A stretch of DNA of 64,000 nucleotides, from positions 62,001 to 126,000 of the forward strand of contig JUHI01000016.1 of the NCBI GenBank assembly GCA_000799755.1, given 5' to 3'. Positions 18,955 to 27,897 of this stretch are shown here, piece after piece; within the stretch, counting starts at the first letter, position 1, and each line of letters opens with the position of its first letter. Position numbers and translations under genes: made by a program. Under the pieces are notes generated by a model. That model worked only from the letters and a program-made list of their open reading frames with translations, did no database searches and was not told the DNA's origin. The DNA comes from Martinezella tropici. GTDB lineage: Bacteria > Pseudomonadota > Alphaproteobacteria > Rhizobiales > Rhizobiaceae.

Positions 18955-19650
18955 TCAGAACTTGTAGTTCAAGCCGACCCGAATGGCGTGGAAGTCGGAA
19001 CTGGCCTTCGTCGACAGTGCATCTCCGCCCACGTTGTAGCCACCAAAATCCACATATTGATATTCCAGCTTTGCGGTTATGTGGTCGGTGAAGGCGTGTT
19101 CGACACCAGCCCCCACGGTCCAGCCAGCCCTGGTCTTGTCGTCATCGAAACTGCCGACACCTGCGACAGAACCCTTGTAGTTGATATGACCATAGGCAAG
19201 ACCGCCGGTACCGTAGAACAGCGTCCTGTCATACGAATAGCCGATACGCGGGCGCAATGTGCCGTACCAGTCGATCTTGGACGACGCGCTTGCCGTGCCA
19301 GTATTGAAGGAATCGTTGATATCGCCGCCCTGAAAATCGGTTTCGAGACCGATCACCCAGTTGTTGTCGATCTGATAGTTATAGCCAATCTGGCCACCGC
19401 CGATGAAACCGGAGCCGTCAAGCTTGCCATATCTACCAAGATAGTTTCCGAAGGAATGGAAGCCGACGTCGTCGTTGCCGCCAAAGGCACCACCGGCGTT
19501 CACACCGACATAGAAACCGGTCCAGGAAAATACCGGCGTCGTTTCGACGGGAGCCTCAGGCGGCGTGGAGACGGCAAGATCCGCCGCATAGCCGGCACTC
19601 GCTGCGACCGTCATCAGCAGGAAAACGGTAGATCCCAAAAACTTGCGCAT
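18955..19650 (-). CDS. Outer-membrane beta-barrel protein, Omp25/Omp31 (RopB) type
   Basis: A 231-residue outer-membrane protein. A signal peptide (MRKFLGSTVFLLMTVAASAGYAA, cleavage expected after AYAA-like 'GYAA' near residue 23) is followed by 'FSWTGFYVGVNAGGAFG', the hallmark of the Omp25/31 family. Eight amphipathic strands follow, ending in the barrel terminator 'FHAIRVGLNYKF' with C-terminal Phe. GAGGAGAG precedes ATG 19650. Such proteins are abundant surface proteins of Rhizobiales. It lies 54 bp downstream-side of the Hint gene on the same strand, so read-through from here into the Hint gene is possible. Confidence 0.92.
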   Translation of the reverse strand: MRKFLGSTVFLLMTVAASAGYAADLAVSTPPEAPVETTPVFSWTGFYVGVNAGGAFGGNDDVGFHSFGNYLGRYGKLDGSGFIGGGQIGYNYQIDNNWVIGLETDFQGGDINDSFNTGTASASSKIDWYGTLRPRIGYSYDRTLFYGTGGLAYGHINYKGSVAGVGSFDDDKTRAGWTVGAGVEHAFTDHITAKLEYQYVDFGGYNVGGDALSTKASSDFHAIRVGLNYKF

Positions 19651-20590
19651 TCGAAAACTCTCCTCGAAGGAATTCGCGATTCAACATGTAACTTGCGAAA
19701 GTTCACGCTGAAGCCATAATATAGGCGCGATTATCTCTGTAAATACGTGATTGCTAATAAATATTTCCAAAATGTATGCTTTATTTGTACAATTCTGTCG
19801 CAATATGTATTGAGAATATACTGCTTCTATACCGATGGAATCTCCAAGAGCGGCGCGTTTCATGCCCTTCGGAGCATGAGCCGTTGGACCGGGATGAATG
19901 GAGCGACATCGTCGGGATGCGGAATGTGGACAAAGCAGGCCAAGGTAATTTCGCATCTCGACGGGAAGCTGCCGGTTCCAGGGACTTCGGCATGACGTAA
20001 TCAAACGTGAGGTGTCGTTTTCAATATAGACAGGAAACGCCCCCTTCTTCAGGCTTTAAGCGCCACTGCAGATATCGATCTGCTGCGCTGGGAGGCCCGA
20101 CGGGGCGGACCTTTGAAGGAACGTCGGGTCTCCCAACGGCACGAAAGCCCACCTCTCACCGATCTCATGCGAAAGCGTCGCCGACCGCCGCGCGGCACAA
20201 TACACTCCCATGTGTCTTGCTGACGGCCCCCCCAACGGGTTCAAAACACGACTTAGACCCGTTGCTTGGCCGTAGCGTTTTTAGACAAACTCCATGCCGG
20301 CGTTACCAATCAGCTTACTGTGAAATCGGCTTTCCGGCGCCAGACGCAATCAGGCTTCTCCCGTCGCTTTGTGTATGGACGGAGTAGCGGTGGCGGGCCA
20401 CATCTTTGGAACTATCGCAACCGCCAATTTGCGATGGTCGGGAGGCCCGGTCGCCTTGCTTCAAGGACCGGTCGGGCCTCCTCGATGTGCCAGTCGCGAG
20501 TTTCGATGGACATCAGCTTTTCCAGCAAATCAATAGACGGGCAAACGTCCGTAGCCGCCAGGCTGCGCAAGTCGAGAGATTTTGAAGGTA
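19651..20590. other. 940-bp region with no supported gene
   Basis: Positions 19685-19830 are AT-rich and form the upstream promoter region of the porin gene. From 19830 to 20590 the base composition returns to GC-rich, but the short frames on both strands have poor residue composition (Arg/Ser/Pro-rich) and no good ribosome site, so I call none of them. Besides the inverted repeat at 20441-20481, a small hairpin TCGCAA...TTGCGA lies at about 20415-20434. Confidence 0.5.
20441..20481. repeat. Inverted repeat, possible terminator of the DUF982 gene
   Basis: Outer arms GGAGGCCCG / CGGGCCTCC are perfect 9-bp complements and an inner pair CCTTG / CAAGG closes a 3-base loop. It lies 110 bp downstream of the leftward DUF982 gene. 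There is no T-run on either side, so its role as a terminator is only suggested. Confidence 0.4.
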
Positions 20591-21139
20591 TCAGGGAGTT
20601 ACGCGCATGCCAGCTGCCTTCGCCGCATTGACGAGGGCTACTCGAACCTGTTCGGGGGAAGTTTTGCCTTTTACGCTGTCGATACAGGCTTGCAACGCCT
20701 CTTCGAAGGCGTCTCCATAGCGTACAGGCCATTCCGTGGTAAGGCATTCGATGGCTTGCGCAACGGAATTGACGATACGAACCTGCTCATCGCCCTGCAA
20801 CGAGATCCCGATCGGTACGAAGTCTAGCGCTGCGCGATCAATTGATGCCTCTGGCTGCGGTGTCTGATCCTGGTCATCGGCATTTACCGATTTTGCGTTT
20901 CGCCGCCACATCACCAACCTGGAAAGCAATGACATGTCACGAGCAATTTCGCCCGACATCGTCACTTCTCCTGCACGGCCCAGATTGCCATCATCCTCTT
21001 CATGCGGCTCGTGCGGCAAAGCTGCACGACCATCCATATTCGTCGAAGGGCTGCTAACTTCGGGGGGAGCCAAGCCAATCAATTGCGTGTCGACATTCAG
21101 CTCGACATCTGAAGTCTTATCATTCTGCCCCATGCCCAT
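20591..21139 (-). CDS. DUF982 domain protein
   Basis: A small rhizobial protein of unknown function. The C-terminal 70 residues ('VRIVNSVAQAIECLTTEWPV', 'FEEALQACIDSVKGKTSPEQ', 'ALVNAAKAAGMRV') fit DUF982, a family almost confined to Rhizobiales. The N-terminal 110 residues are acidic and low in complexity. The start is uncertain: I use ATG 21139, with ATG 21133 and a GTG at 21175 as alternatives; none has a convincing ribosome site. From 21139 it has 182 residues, longer than the usual 80-100 for single DUF982 proteins, so the N-terminal tail may be an added region or the true start may be further in. Confidence 0.7.
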   Translation of the reverse strand: MGMGQNDKTSDVELNVDTQLIGLAPPEVSSPSTNMDGRAALPHEPHEEDDGNLGRAGEVTMSGEIARDMSLLSRLVMWRRNAKSVNADDQDQTPQPEASIDRAALDFVPIGISLQGDEQVRIVNSVAQAIECLTTEWPVRYGDAFEEALQACIDSVKGKTSPEQVRVALVNAAKAAGMRVTP

Positions 21140-21653
21140 ATGTCCCGACAAGCGACACCAAACCCACCCCAGCACGGGCCTGCATAGTCGCTATATGCTG
21201 CATCAAAAAAGTACTACTAAACAAAAAGGTAATCGAGATTGCCAGATTAAAACTTTGAAACGAGTTTGACCAGTATCGCGACAACAGAAAGCGCAAATAC
21301 TCCTAAAACGCCCTGATACTGGCTTATTTTCAATGTATAGATATGAGGGTTTTCGCCTAAAAAGCCGGAAGATGGCCCTATGATCGCTGCCAAATTTCTT
21401 CCAGTCTGCGTAAGCTTGATTATCTATAATTGCAAACCATGAAGCAAAAGGGCCTATTATCCATCCAGGATTGCAGCTTGCTGCAATTCACTCCCTCAAT
21501 GCTTCTTCGATGAGACATCGCCCGCGCGATGTGAGTGGACGAGCACGCAGAAGGCACGATGGAACTCGTTATGATTGCAATCGTTCACATGCGAAGCCTA
21601 TGCGAGCGACTCACGCGGAGATTCAAAGGGGCGCACCGAAGTGCGCCGCCTGT
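21140..21653. other. AT-rich gap between DUF982 and XRE genes, with a possible gene remnant
   Basis: No intact gene is supported. On the minus strand, positions 21247 to about 21423 are open for 59 codons without a usable start codon and would encode a peptide ending in a membrane-like helix ('GVFALSVVAILVKLVSKF'). Upstream in a neighbouring frame the reading continues with hydrophobic residues ('GWIIGPFASWFAIID'). This pattern could be the tail of a broken small membrane protein gene with a frameshift, in DNA clearly more AT-rich than the genes around it. It could also be chance. Confidence 0.3.
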
Positions 21654-21899
21654 TCAAACGATGAAGAAAGTCGATGGCGGAACCTGCAATGCGGTGGCAA
21701 TGCGGCGAAGTTTCGCCGGATCAGCCTCGGCACCAGCCTCGATTTCAGTAATTTCCTCACTGGTGAGGCCACACGTTTCGGAGAGATCGTCAATCGTGTA
21801 ACCGATGGCTTCCCGCGCCTGCCGCACGGCAGCAGCGATCTCACCATCAGGAACGGTAGAAGCCTTTGAACTATCGATATTGTTTGGAGTAATGGACAT
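21654..21899 (-). CDS. Small XRE-type helix-turn-helix protein
   Basis: An 81-residue protein that is little more than one DNA-binding domain. Residues 20-78 ('AAVRQAREAIGYTIDDLSET', 'CGLTSEEITEIEAGAEADPA', 'KLRRIATALQVPPSTFF') give the five-helix Cro/C1 fold. I choose ATG 21899, preceded by AAGGAG seven bases upstream, over the in-frame opening to 21971. It stands alone between two non-coding gaps; no toxin or partner gene is next to it. Target and signal are unknown. Confidence 0.8.
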   Translation of the reverse strand: MSITPNNIDSSKASTVPDGEIAAAVRQAREAIGYTIDDLSETCGLTSEEITEIEAGAEADPAKLRRIATALQVPPSTFFIV

Positions 21900-22216
21900 G
21901 AAATTTCTCCTTCCAACGTCCGCCGGCCAAATCGTTGCCGGGTGAAGGCAGCTATTGCAGCCATGAGGCATCTCGGCCTAAACAGACGCGGCCGAACGCT
22001 GCGTCAATATAGGCATCAATGCGGCGAGGGCAAGCACGCAAGCGCATAGCTGCCAAGCGCCTGGCTCTCGGCTCGTTTCGCGTCTTAATATTCTGTGATA
22101 GCGACAACACGTCACGGTTACGGAATAACTGAACGCCCCCAAACCTTATTTGCTGCGAAGTTTCCACCCTTCAGGAAGCTCCGCAGAAGAAAGACAATGC
22201 CGTCTGCCCGGCAAAA
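21900..22216. other. Intergenic region between the XRE and Nudix genes
   Basis: About 317 bp with the presumed promoter of the XRE gene. I see no other gene, hairpin or repeat that I can support. Confidence 0.4.
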
Positions 22217-22750
22217 TCACTTCTTGCCTTTTGCCTTACGCAGCTTCCGCTCGGCCGCAAGCAAGAGCCCTTTGAGCTCAGGCTCGCGCACGCGACTGGC
22301 GGCCTCGATGAAGGAAACCCATTCGAGGCGGCGCTGGCCTCGCTCCGGAAAATCCTGAAGCATCTGGTCGACCTCCAGAAGATGCAGCCCGACGATACAG
22401 GGAACGCGATTGCCGTCGGCGAGCTGCTTCAGATAGGTGAAATAGCCAAAGGGCTTCTTCTTCACCTTGCCGCGTACGCCGGCCTCCTCATAAGCCTCTA
22501 TGGCAGCGACCTCATGCGGCTTCTTGCCCTTGATCGGCCAACCCTTGGGCACGACCCACCTGCCGCTTTCCCGGCTGGTGACGACGAGCACTTGCGCATC
22601 AACGCACTCCGGCGCCTTCCTGTAACAAATGGCGGCGTATTGTTCATGGAAACGGCCGTGCAGCAGCTCATCCGCATGGGAGGCAAGTTCGGACAGAAAA
22701 CTCTCCGAACGCCTCAGGGCCTTTTGTTGTGCTGACGATGAAGAACCCAT
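22217..22750 (-). CDS. Nudix hydrolase with altered Nudix box
   Basis: A 177-residue protein of the Nudix fold. The region 'RWVVPKGWPIKGKKPHEVAA' followed by 'IEAYEEAGVRGKV' aligns with the Nudix box GX5EX7REUXEEXGU: Gly at position 1 and Glu at positions 16, 19 and 20 are kept, but Glu-7 is Lys and Arg-15 is Ile. The metal-binding EEXG core is intact, so activity on some nucleoside or inositol diphosphate is possible. 'GRWVVPKGWPIKGK' resembles the diphosphoinositol-polyphosphate hydrolase subgroup. The C-terminus is Lys-rich (RKLRKAKGKK). It is monocistronic by spacing. Confidence 0.8.
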   Translation of the reverse strand: MGSSSSAQQKALRRSESFLSELASHADELLHGRFHEQYAAICYRKAPECVDAQVLVVTSRESGRWVVPKGWPIKGKKPHEVAAIEAYEEAGVRGKVKKKPFGYFTYLKQLADGNRVPCIVGLHLLEVDQMLQDFPERGQRRLEWVSFIEAASRVREPELKGLLLAAERKLRKAKGKK

Positions 22751-22995
22751 GCGCGGCTACTCGCGACACGGTCGATCGACGCAAATGCCCCCTGGGACCG
22801 GCTGACCTGCGCTCACGAAAATTGTCTGTGACACGCTGCCCTCCCTCCGCTTACGGCTCGCCCGAAATTCACAACTGTCAGTATGATGCTGTGAGCCGTT
22901 GCGGTGACAGTTTTATGAAGGCCGCTGTTGATGACGTGGCCTGATTGGCGGCCACTACCCCCAACACAAAACAGTGATTGCGCCATGCAGAAACG

Positions 22996-23022
22996 GAAAA
23001 CGGCCCCGCTGGGGGCCGTTTC
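22996..23022 (-). terminator. Rho-independent terminator of dctA
   Basis: A 10-bp perfect stem AAACGGCCCC / GGGGCCGTTT with loop GCTG, 25 bp downstream of the dctA stop on the minus strand, followed by TTCC on that strand. Place and strength support a terminator. Confidence 0.75.
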
Positions 23023-23046
23023 ATGCTTGGGAGAATGTGGCGAAGC

Positions 23047-24375
23047 TTATTCAGCAGCCTGCAAAACAGGCACCTCTATTTCTTCGCTCAATTGCCCCGC
23101 CATGGCGGCGGCAAACTTGGTCTGGTCAAGCTCGTTTTCCCAGCGCGCGACAACGATCGTGGCAACCGCATTGCCGACGAAATTGGTCAGCGCGCGGCAT
23201 TCCGACATGAAGCGGTCGATGCCGAGGATGAGCGCCATACCGGCGATCGGAACCGAAGGCACGACGGCAAGGGTTGCGGCAAGCGTGATGAAGCCGGCGC
23301 CGGTGATGCCCGCGGCACCCTTGGAGCTCAACATGGCGACGAGCAGCAGCAGGATCTGGTCACCGAACGACAGCGGCGTGTCGGTCGCCTGTGCGATGAA
23401 GAGCGCAGCCAGTGTCATATAGATGTTGGTGCCGTCGAGATTGAAGGAATAGCCCGTCGGGATGACAAGGCCGACGACGGAGCGCTTGCAGCCGGCGCGT
23501 TCCATCTTGTTCATCAGGCCGGGAAGAGCGGCTTCCGATGAAGACGTGCCAAGCACCAGCAGCAATTCTTCCTTGATGTAGCGGATCAGCGCCAGGATCG
23601 AGAAGCCGTTGTAGCGGGCGACGGCACCCAGCACGACGAGCACGAACAGTAGCGACGTGGCATAGAAGGTGCCGATCAGGAAGGCGAGATTGGCAATCGT
23701 GCCGATGCCATATTTGCCGATGGTAAAGGCCATGGCACCGAAAGCGCCGATCGGGGCGAATTTCATCAGCAGCGCAACCATCCGGAAGATCGGCGTGGTC
23801 AGTGCCTGCAGGAAGTCGACGACCGGGCGGCCACGCTCTCCGACCGCGCCGAGCGCGATACCGAAGACGACCGAAAAGAACAGCACCTGGAGAATGTCGC
23901 CCTTGGCGAATGCGCCGACGATCGTGTCCGGAATAATGTTCATCAGGAAGCCTACGACCGAGGCGTCATGGGCCTGTGCCGCGTAATTGTTGACGGCCTT
24001 GGTATCCAGCGTTGCCGGATTGATATGCATGCCGGCGCCCGGCTGCACCACGTTGGCAACGATGAGACCGATGATCAACGCCAGGGTCGAAAAGGTCAGG
24101 AAATAGATGAACGACTTGCCGACGACGCGACCGAATTTCTTCAAGTCCGACATGCCGGCAATGCCGGTCGTGACCGTCAGGAAGATGACGGGCGCAATGA
24201 CCATGCGCACCAGCTTGATGAAGGCATCGCCAAGCGGCTGCAACGAGGTGCCGAGCTGCGGATAATAGTGACCGAGCAGGATGCCGGCGGCGATGGCGGT
24301 GAGAACCTGCACGTAGAGGTGCCGATAGAAAGGAAGCTTGACGCGCGTTTCCGCGGCAGCGATGGGAGCAATCAT
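23047..24375 (-). CDS. dctA: C4-dicarboxylate/proton symporter DctA
   Basis: Inner-membrane carrier of the DAACS (glutamate-type) family that takes up succinate, fumarate and malate, the carbon supply of bacteroids in rhizobia. It has 442 residues (known rhizobial DctA is about 441-444) with many hydrophobic segments. The family signatures are 'LLVLGTSSSEAALPGLM' (Ser-rich re-entrant loop), 'YSFNLDGTNIYMTL' and 'SSKGAAGITGAGF'. I choose ATG 24375, preceded by GGAGG seven bases upstream, over the in-frame opening at 24396. It is divergent from dctBD, and a perfect sigma-54 promoter lies upstream at 24461-24476. Confidence 0.97.
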   Translation of the reverse strand: MIAPIAAAETRVKLPFYRHLYVQVLTAIAAGILLGHYYPQLGTSLQPLGDAFIKLVRMVIAPVIFLTVTTGIAGMSDLKKFGRVVGKSFIYFLTFSTLALIIGLIVANVVQPGAGMHINPATLDTKAVNNYAAQAHDASVVGFLMNIIPDTIVGAFAKGDILQVLFFSVVFGIALGAVGERGRPVVDFLQALTTPIFRMVALLMKFAPIGAFGAMAFTIGKYGIGTIANLAFLIGTFYATSLLFVLVVLGAVARYNGFSILALIRYIKEELLLVLGTSSSEAALPGLMNKMERAGCKRSVVGLVIPTGYSFNLDGTNIYMTLAALFIAQATDTPLSFGDQILLLLVAMLSSKGAAGITGAGFITLAATLAVVPSVPIAGMALILGIDRFMSECRALTNFVGNAVATIVVARWENELDQTKFAAAMAGQLSEEIEVPVLQAAE

Positions 24376-24460
24376 GATGTCCTCCGTTAAGCCCAACCGA
24401 TCTCTCGGCCCTCCGGGCGACGACTAGAATTCAACAGCCTCCGACTGTTCCGTTCTTCCC

Positions 24461-24476
24461 TGCAACGGCCGTGCCA
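24461..24476 (-). promoter_or_regulatory. Sigma-54 promoter of dctA
   Basis: Read on the minus strand the sequence is TGGCACGGCCGTTGCA, a full match to the -24/-12 consensus TGGCACG-N4-TTGCW. It is about 85 bp upstream of the dctA start. RpoN-dependent, DctD-activated expression of dctA is established in rhizobia. Confidence 0.93.
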
Positions 24477-24511
24477 AATGGGCGCCTTCATTTTAACACA
24501 TTGCTTTCGTT

Positions 24512-24523
24512 GAATTTTAATTC
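24512..24523. promoter_or_regulatory. AT-rich inverted repeat upstream of the dctA promoter
   Basis: GAATT-TT-AATTC, a short inverted repeat about 36 bp upstream of the -24 element. It could be part of a regulator or IHF-type bending site between the DctD site and the promoter. No more than that can be said. Confidence 0.35.
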
Positions 24524-24550
24524 ATGCCGCCAATCGAAAGGCATCGACGC

Positions 24551-24566
24551 GTGCGGTAATCCGCAC
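24551..24566. promoter_or_regulatory. Candidate DctD upstream activator site
   Basis: Perfect inverted repeat GTGCGG-TAAT-CCGCAC, 75-90 bp upstream of the sigma-54 promoter and 28 bp before the dctB start. Rhizobial dctA promoters are activated by DctD bound to upstream sites at this kind of distance; binding here is inferred. Only one clear copy is seen, while tandem sites are described in other rhizobia. Confidence 0.6.
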
Positions 24567-24593
24567 AGATGGAATTGCGGCTCGCGCGAAATC

Positions 24594-26471
24594 ATGCACA
24601 ATGCGGTGATGCTGCAGCGCCCGGTCCACGAACGATTTTTGACGCCCGAGCAACTGGGTCGGCGTTCCCGTCGGGTCTGGTTCGTTTTCGCGTTCCTAAG
24701 TGCGGCCATCATTGCGGCCTGCCTCTATGGCGCCAATTTCTATGGCCGCCTTTCGGCTATCGAGACGCTGCAAAGACAGGGGCATACGGACGCAAATCTC
24801 AAGGTCGCGCTGCTGCGAGCAGTTCTCGAGCGTCCCCGCGCCTTGCCGCTCCTCTTGGCCGACGATCAACAGGTGCGGGATGCGCTCGCCAACCAACGCA
24901 CCGACGATATCGTCGCACTCGACCGCAAGCTTGAAAGCCTGGTTTCCGGCACCAGTGCGTCCGTGCTTTATGTCACCGGCAAGGACGGTGTCGCCATGGC
25001 CTCCAGCAACTGGCGAGAGCCCTTGAGCTTCGTCGGCAACGACTATTCCTTCCGCGATTACTTCCGCAAAGCCATGGAGGCGGGAACCGCCGAACATTAT
25101 GCGCTTGGCACGGTCAGCAATCGCCCCGGCCTCTACATCTCGCGCCGCGTCGGCGATGCCGGTTCCGCGCTCGGTGTCGTCGTTGTGAAGATGGAGTTCG
25201 ATCAGTTGGAAGCCGACTGGAGCGAAACGGGCCGTCCCGCCTACGTGACCGATGAACGAGGCGTCGTGCTCATCACAAGCCTGCCCTCCTGGCGTTTCAT
25301 GACGACCTCGCCCCTCTCGCAGGAGGAGGCTGCGGCTATTCGCAAGAGCCTGCAGTTCGGTGCCGCGCCTCTCTCGCCGCTACCGATCGGTCGTCCCGAG
25401 AAGGTCGGCCCGGATGCGACAATCGTCCGCGCCGTTCTACCCGGGAGCAGTGCTGCCGAATATTTACGGCTGACAACAGCTATTCCATCGACGCCCTGGC
25501 AGCTTGGCTACCTGATCCCAACCGATCAGGCGATCGCCTCCTCCGTGCGCGAAACGCGCTTTCTCACCTTGACGGTACTGTTGCCGATCCTCGCTTTTGC
25601 CGCCTTCCTGCTGCGCCGGCGCGATGTCTCCGCCATGCAAATCGCCGTCAGCAGGATGGCGCGCGAAGAGCTTGAACGCCGCGTTCTTGAACGCACGGAG
25701 GATCTGAGCCGAGCCCGTGATCGGCTGGAGGCGGAGATTGCCGACCACCGTGCGACGGAAGCCAAGCTTCAGGGCGTGCAGCAGGATCTTGTCCAGGCCA
25801 ATCGCCTCGCCATCCTCGGCCAGGTCGCCGCCGGCGTCGCCCATGAGATCAACCAGCCGGTCGCGACGATCCGGGCCTATGCGGAGAACGCGAATGTCTT
25901 TCTCGATAGGCAGCAGACACAGCCGGTCAAAGAGAACCTCTCAGCAATAGCGGCGCTGACGGAGCGTATCGGCACCATCACCGAGGAGTTGAAAGCCTTT
26001 GCTCGCAAAGGCAGGACCGCTCCCGAGCCCGTGGACCTCAGAAGCGTGATCGAAGGGGCTGTCATCCTGCTCAGGAGCCGTTTTGCCGGCCGCCTGGATG
26101 CGCTCAAGATCCAATTGCCGCCAACAGGGCTCAGCGTTGTCGGGACCCGCATCCGGCTTGAGCAGGTGCTGATCAACCTCTTTCAGAACGCGCTGGAGGC
26201 GCTGGAAGGACGCGACCAGGCCAGGGTGGAGGTTTCGGTGCGCGAGACGGCTGAGCAGGTCGAGATCGTGGTTTCCGACAATGGTCCTGGCATTCCCGCA
26301 ACGATCCTCGACTCGCTGTTTACGCCCTTCAATACATCCAAGGAAAAGGGCCTCGGTCTCGGCCTCGTCATTTCCAAGGATATCGTCGTCGACTATGGCG
26401 GCCGGATCGACGTCGAGAGCAACGGCAGCGGCACCCGCTTTACCGTCCATTTGCGCAAGGCCCCACTATGA
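24594..26471 (+). CDS. dctB: C4-dicarboxylate sensor histidine kinase DctB
   Basis: Membrane sensor kinase that detects C4-dicarboxylates and phosphorylates DctD. From ATG 24594 it has 625 residues (typical 610-630); ATG 24609 is also possible and an opening to 24471 adds an unlikely tail. A membrane helix near 28-50 and another near 320-338 bracket a periplasmic double-PAS-type sensor (about 51-319, with 'SFVGNDYSFRDYFRKAM'). A coiled coil follows, then the H-box 'AAGVAHEINQPVATIRAYAE' (His near 416) and the N, G1 and G2 boxes ('NLFQNALEAL', 'DNGPGIP', 'GLGLGLVISKDI'). Its stop overlaps dctD by four bases. Confidence 0.96.
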   Translation: MHNAVMLQRPVHERFLTPEQLGRRSRRVWFVFAFLSAAIIAACLYGANFYGRLSAIETLQRQGHTDANLKVALLRAVLERPRALPLLLADDQQVRDALANQRTDDIVALDRKLESLVSGTSASVLYVTGKDGVAMASSNWREPLSFVGNDYSFRDYFRKAMEAGTAEHYALGTVSNRPGLYISRRVGDAGSALGVVVVKMEFDQLEADWSETGRPAYVTDERGVVLITSLPSWRFMTTSPLSQEEAAAIRKSLQFGAAPLSPLPIGRPEKVGPDATIVRAVLPGSSAAEYLRLTTAIPSTPWQLGYLIPTDQAIASSVRETRFLTLTVLLPILAFAAFLLRRRDVSAMQIAVSRMAREELERRVLERTEDLSRARDRLEAEIADHRATEAKLQGVQQDLVQANRLAILGQVAAGVAHEINQPVATIRAYAENANVFLDRQQTQPVKENLSAIAALTERIGTITEELKAFARKGRTAPEPVDLRSVIEGAVILLRSRFAGRLDALKIQLPPTGLSVVGTRIRLEQVLINLFQNALEALEGRDQARVEVSVRETAEQVEIVVSDNGPGIPATILDSLFTPFNTSKEKGLGLGLVISKDIVVDYGGRIDVESNGSGTRFTVHLRKAPL

Positions 26472-27844
26472 ACGAGAATTCCCCCGTATTCCTCATCGAC
26501 GACGACAAGGATCTGCTGCGGGCGACGAAGCAGACGCTTGAGCTGGCGGGCTTTGCCGTCTCCGCCTTTTCTGCCGCGAGCGAAGCGCTTCAGGCTCTGC
26601 ACGCCGACTTTGCCGGCGTCGTTGTCTCCGACATTCGCATGCCGCAGATGGACGGGCAGCAGCTCTTTGCTCACATTAAGGCGCTCGACGCCGATCTGCC
26701 GGTCATTCTGATGACGGGCCATGGCGACATACCGATGGCGGTGCAGGCGATTCAGGATGGCGCCTATGATTTCATCGCCAAACCCTTCGCCACGGATCGG
26801 CTAGTGCAGAGCGTACGGCGGGCGACCGAAAAGCGGCGGCTTGTCCTGGAAAACCGGGCTTTGCGGCAGGCTGCGGAACAGGCGCAGGGCGATCTACCAT
26901 TGATCGGCCAGACCCCCGCCATCGAGCGCCTGCGCCATACGCTGCGGCAGATCGCCGATACGGATGTCGATGTGCTGGTGACAGGCGAAACCGGCAGCGG
27001 CAAGGAAGTGGTGGCGAGCCTGCTGCATCGCTGGAGCCGCCGCGCGAAAGGTAATTTCGTCGCGCTGAACTGCGGTGCCCTGCCGGAAACCGTGATCGAA
27101 AGCGAGCTGTTCGGCCATGAGCCCGGCGCCTTCACCGGCGCGCAGAAGAAACGCGTCGGACGCATCGAACACTCAAGCTCTGGCACACTGTTTCTCGACG
27201 AGATCGAAAGCATGCCGCCCGCCATTCAGGTGCAGATGCTCCGCGTGCTGGAAATGCGCGAGGTGACGCCGCTCGGCACCAATGAAGTCCGCCCCGTCGA
27301 TCTTCGCGTTGTCGCGGCGGCAAAAGTCGATCTCGGCGATCCCCGCCAGCGCGGCGATTTCCGCGAGGATCTCTATTATCGCCTCAACGTGGTCACGCTT
27401 TCCATTCCGCCGTTGCGCGATCGGCGCGATGACATTCCCCTGCTCTTCGGCCATTTCGCCGACCGCGCCGCCGGCCGCTTCAAGCGCGAGGTGCCAGCCA
27501 TATCCACGACGGTGCGCCGCCATCTGCAGCAGCACGACTGGCCGGGCAATGTTCGCGAACTCTCGCATTTTGCCGAACGCTTCGTGCTCGGACTTGAATC
27601 GGCGGCGACGCCGAAATCCAGCGAAGTGCCGGCGGTGGACGAAGGCTTGCCGTTGCCCGTCAGAGTGGAGCGCTACGAGGCCGAACTCATCCGCGAAACG
27701 CTGTCGCAGAACGATGGCGACGTTCGCCGCACCATCGAGGCACTCGGCATTCCCAGAAAGACCTTCTACGACAAGCTCCAGCGGCACGGCATCGTCAGAG
27801 GCGACTTCGCCGGTTTTGACGGCGACGAACGCCGGGGTTCCTGA
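26468..27844 (+). CDS. dctD: Sigma-54-dependent response regulator DctD
   Basis: NtrC-type activator that turns on dctA with RpoN. It has 458 residues in three domains. The receiver (1-120) has the acidic pair D11/D12, phosphoacceptor Asp55 (VVSDIRMPQMDG) and Lys105 (IAKPF). The AAA+ domain (about 145-380) has Walker A GETGSGKE at 173-180 and the sigma-54 contact GAFTGA at 220-225. The C-terminal Fis-type helix-turn-helix is 'DVRRTIEALGIPRKTFYDKL' near 420-440. The ATG at 26468 overlaps the dctB stop (ATGA). Confidence 0.97.
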   Translation: MNENSPVFLIDDDKDLLRATKQTLELAGFAVSAFSAASEALQALHADFAGVVVSDIRMPQMDGQQLFAHIKALDADLPVILMTGHGDIPMAVQAIQDGAYDFIAKPFATDRLVQSVRRATEKRRLVLENRALRQAAEQAQGDLPLIGQTPAIERLRHTLRQIADTDVDVLVTGETGSGKEVVASLLHRWSRRAKGNFVALNCGALPETVIESELFGHEPGAFTGAQKKRVGRIEHSSSGTLFLDEIESMPPAIQVQMLRVLEMREVTPLGTNEVRPVDLRVVAAAKVDLGDPRQRGDFREDLYYRLNVVTLSIPPLRDRRDDIPLLFGHFADRAAGRFKREVPAISTTVRRHLQQHDWPGNVRELSHFAERFVLGLESAATPKSSEVPAVDEGLPLPVRVERYEAELIRETLSQNDGDVRRTIEALGIPRKTFYDKLQRHGIVRGDFAGFDGDERRGS

Positions 27845-27897
27845 CCCATTACCTGCCGGTGAGACACGTTAACTGAAGCGGTTTCGCGCGACACGCG

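Noticed and set aside
17704..19719. 671-residue open frame on the plus strand
   Set aside because: It lies antisense to both the Hint gene and the porin gene, which have clear domains, a signal peptide and ribosome sites. Long antisense frames are common in GC-rich DNA.
20007..20387. 126-residue open frame on the plus strand in the gap after the porin gene
   Set aside because: Arg/Ser/Pro-rich, no ribosome site, no family resemblance; likely chance.
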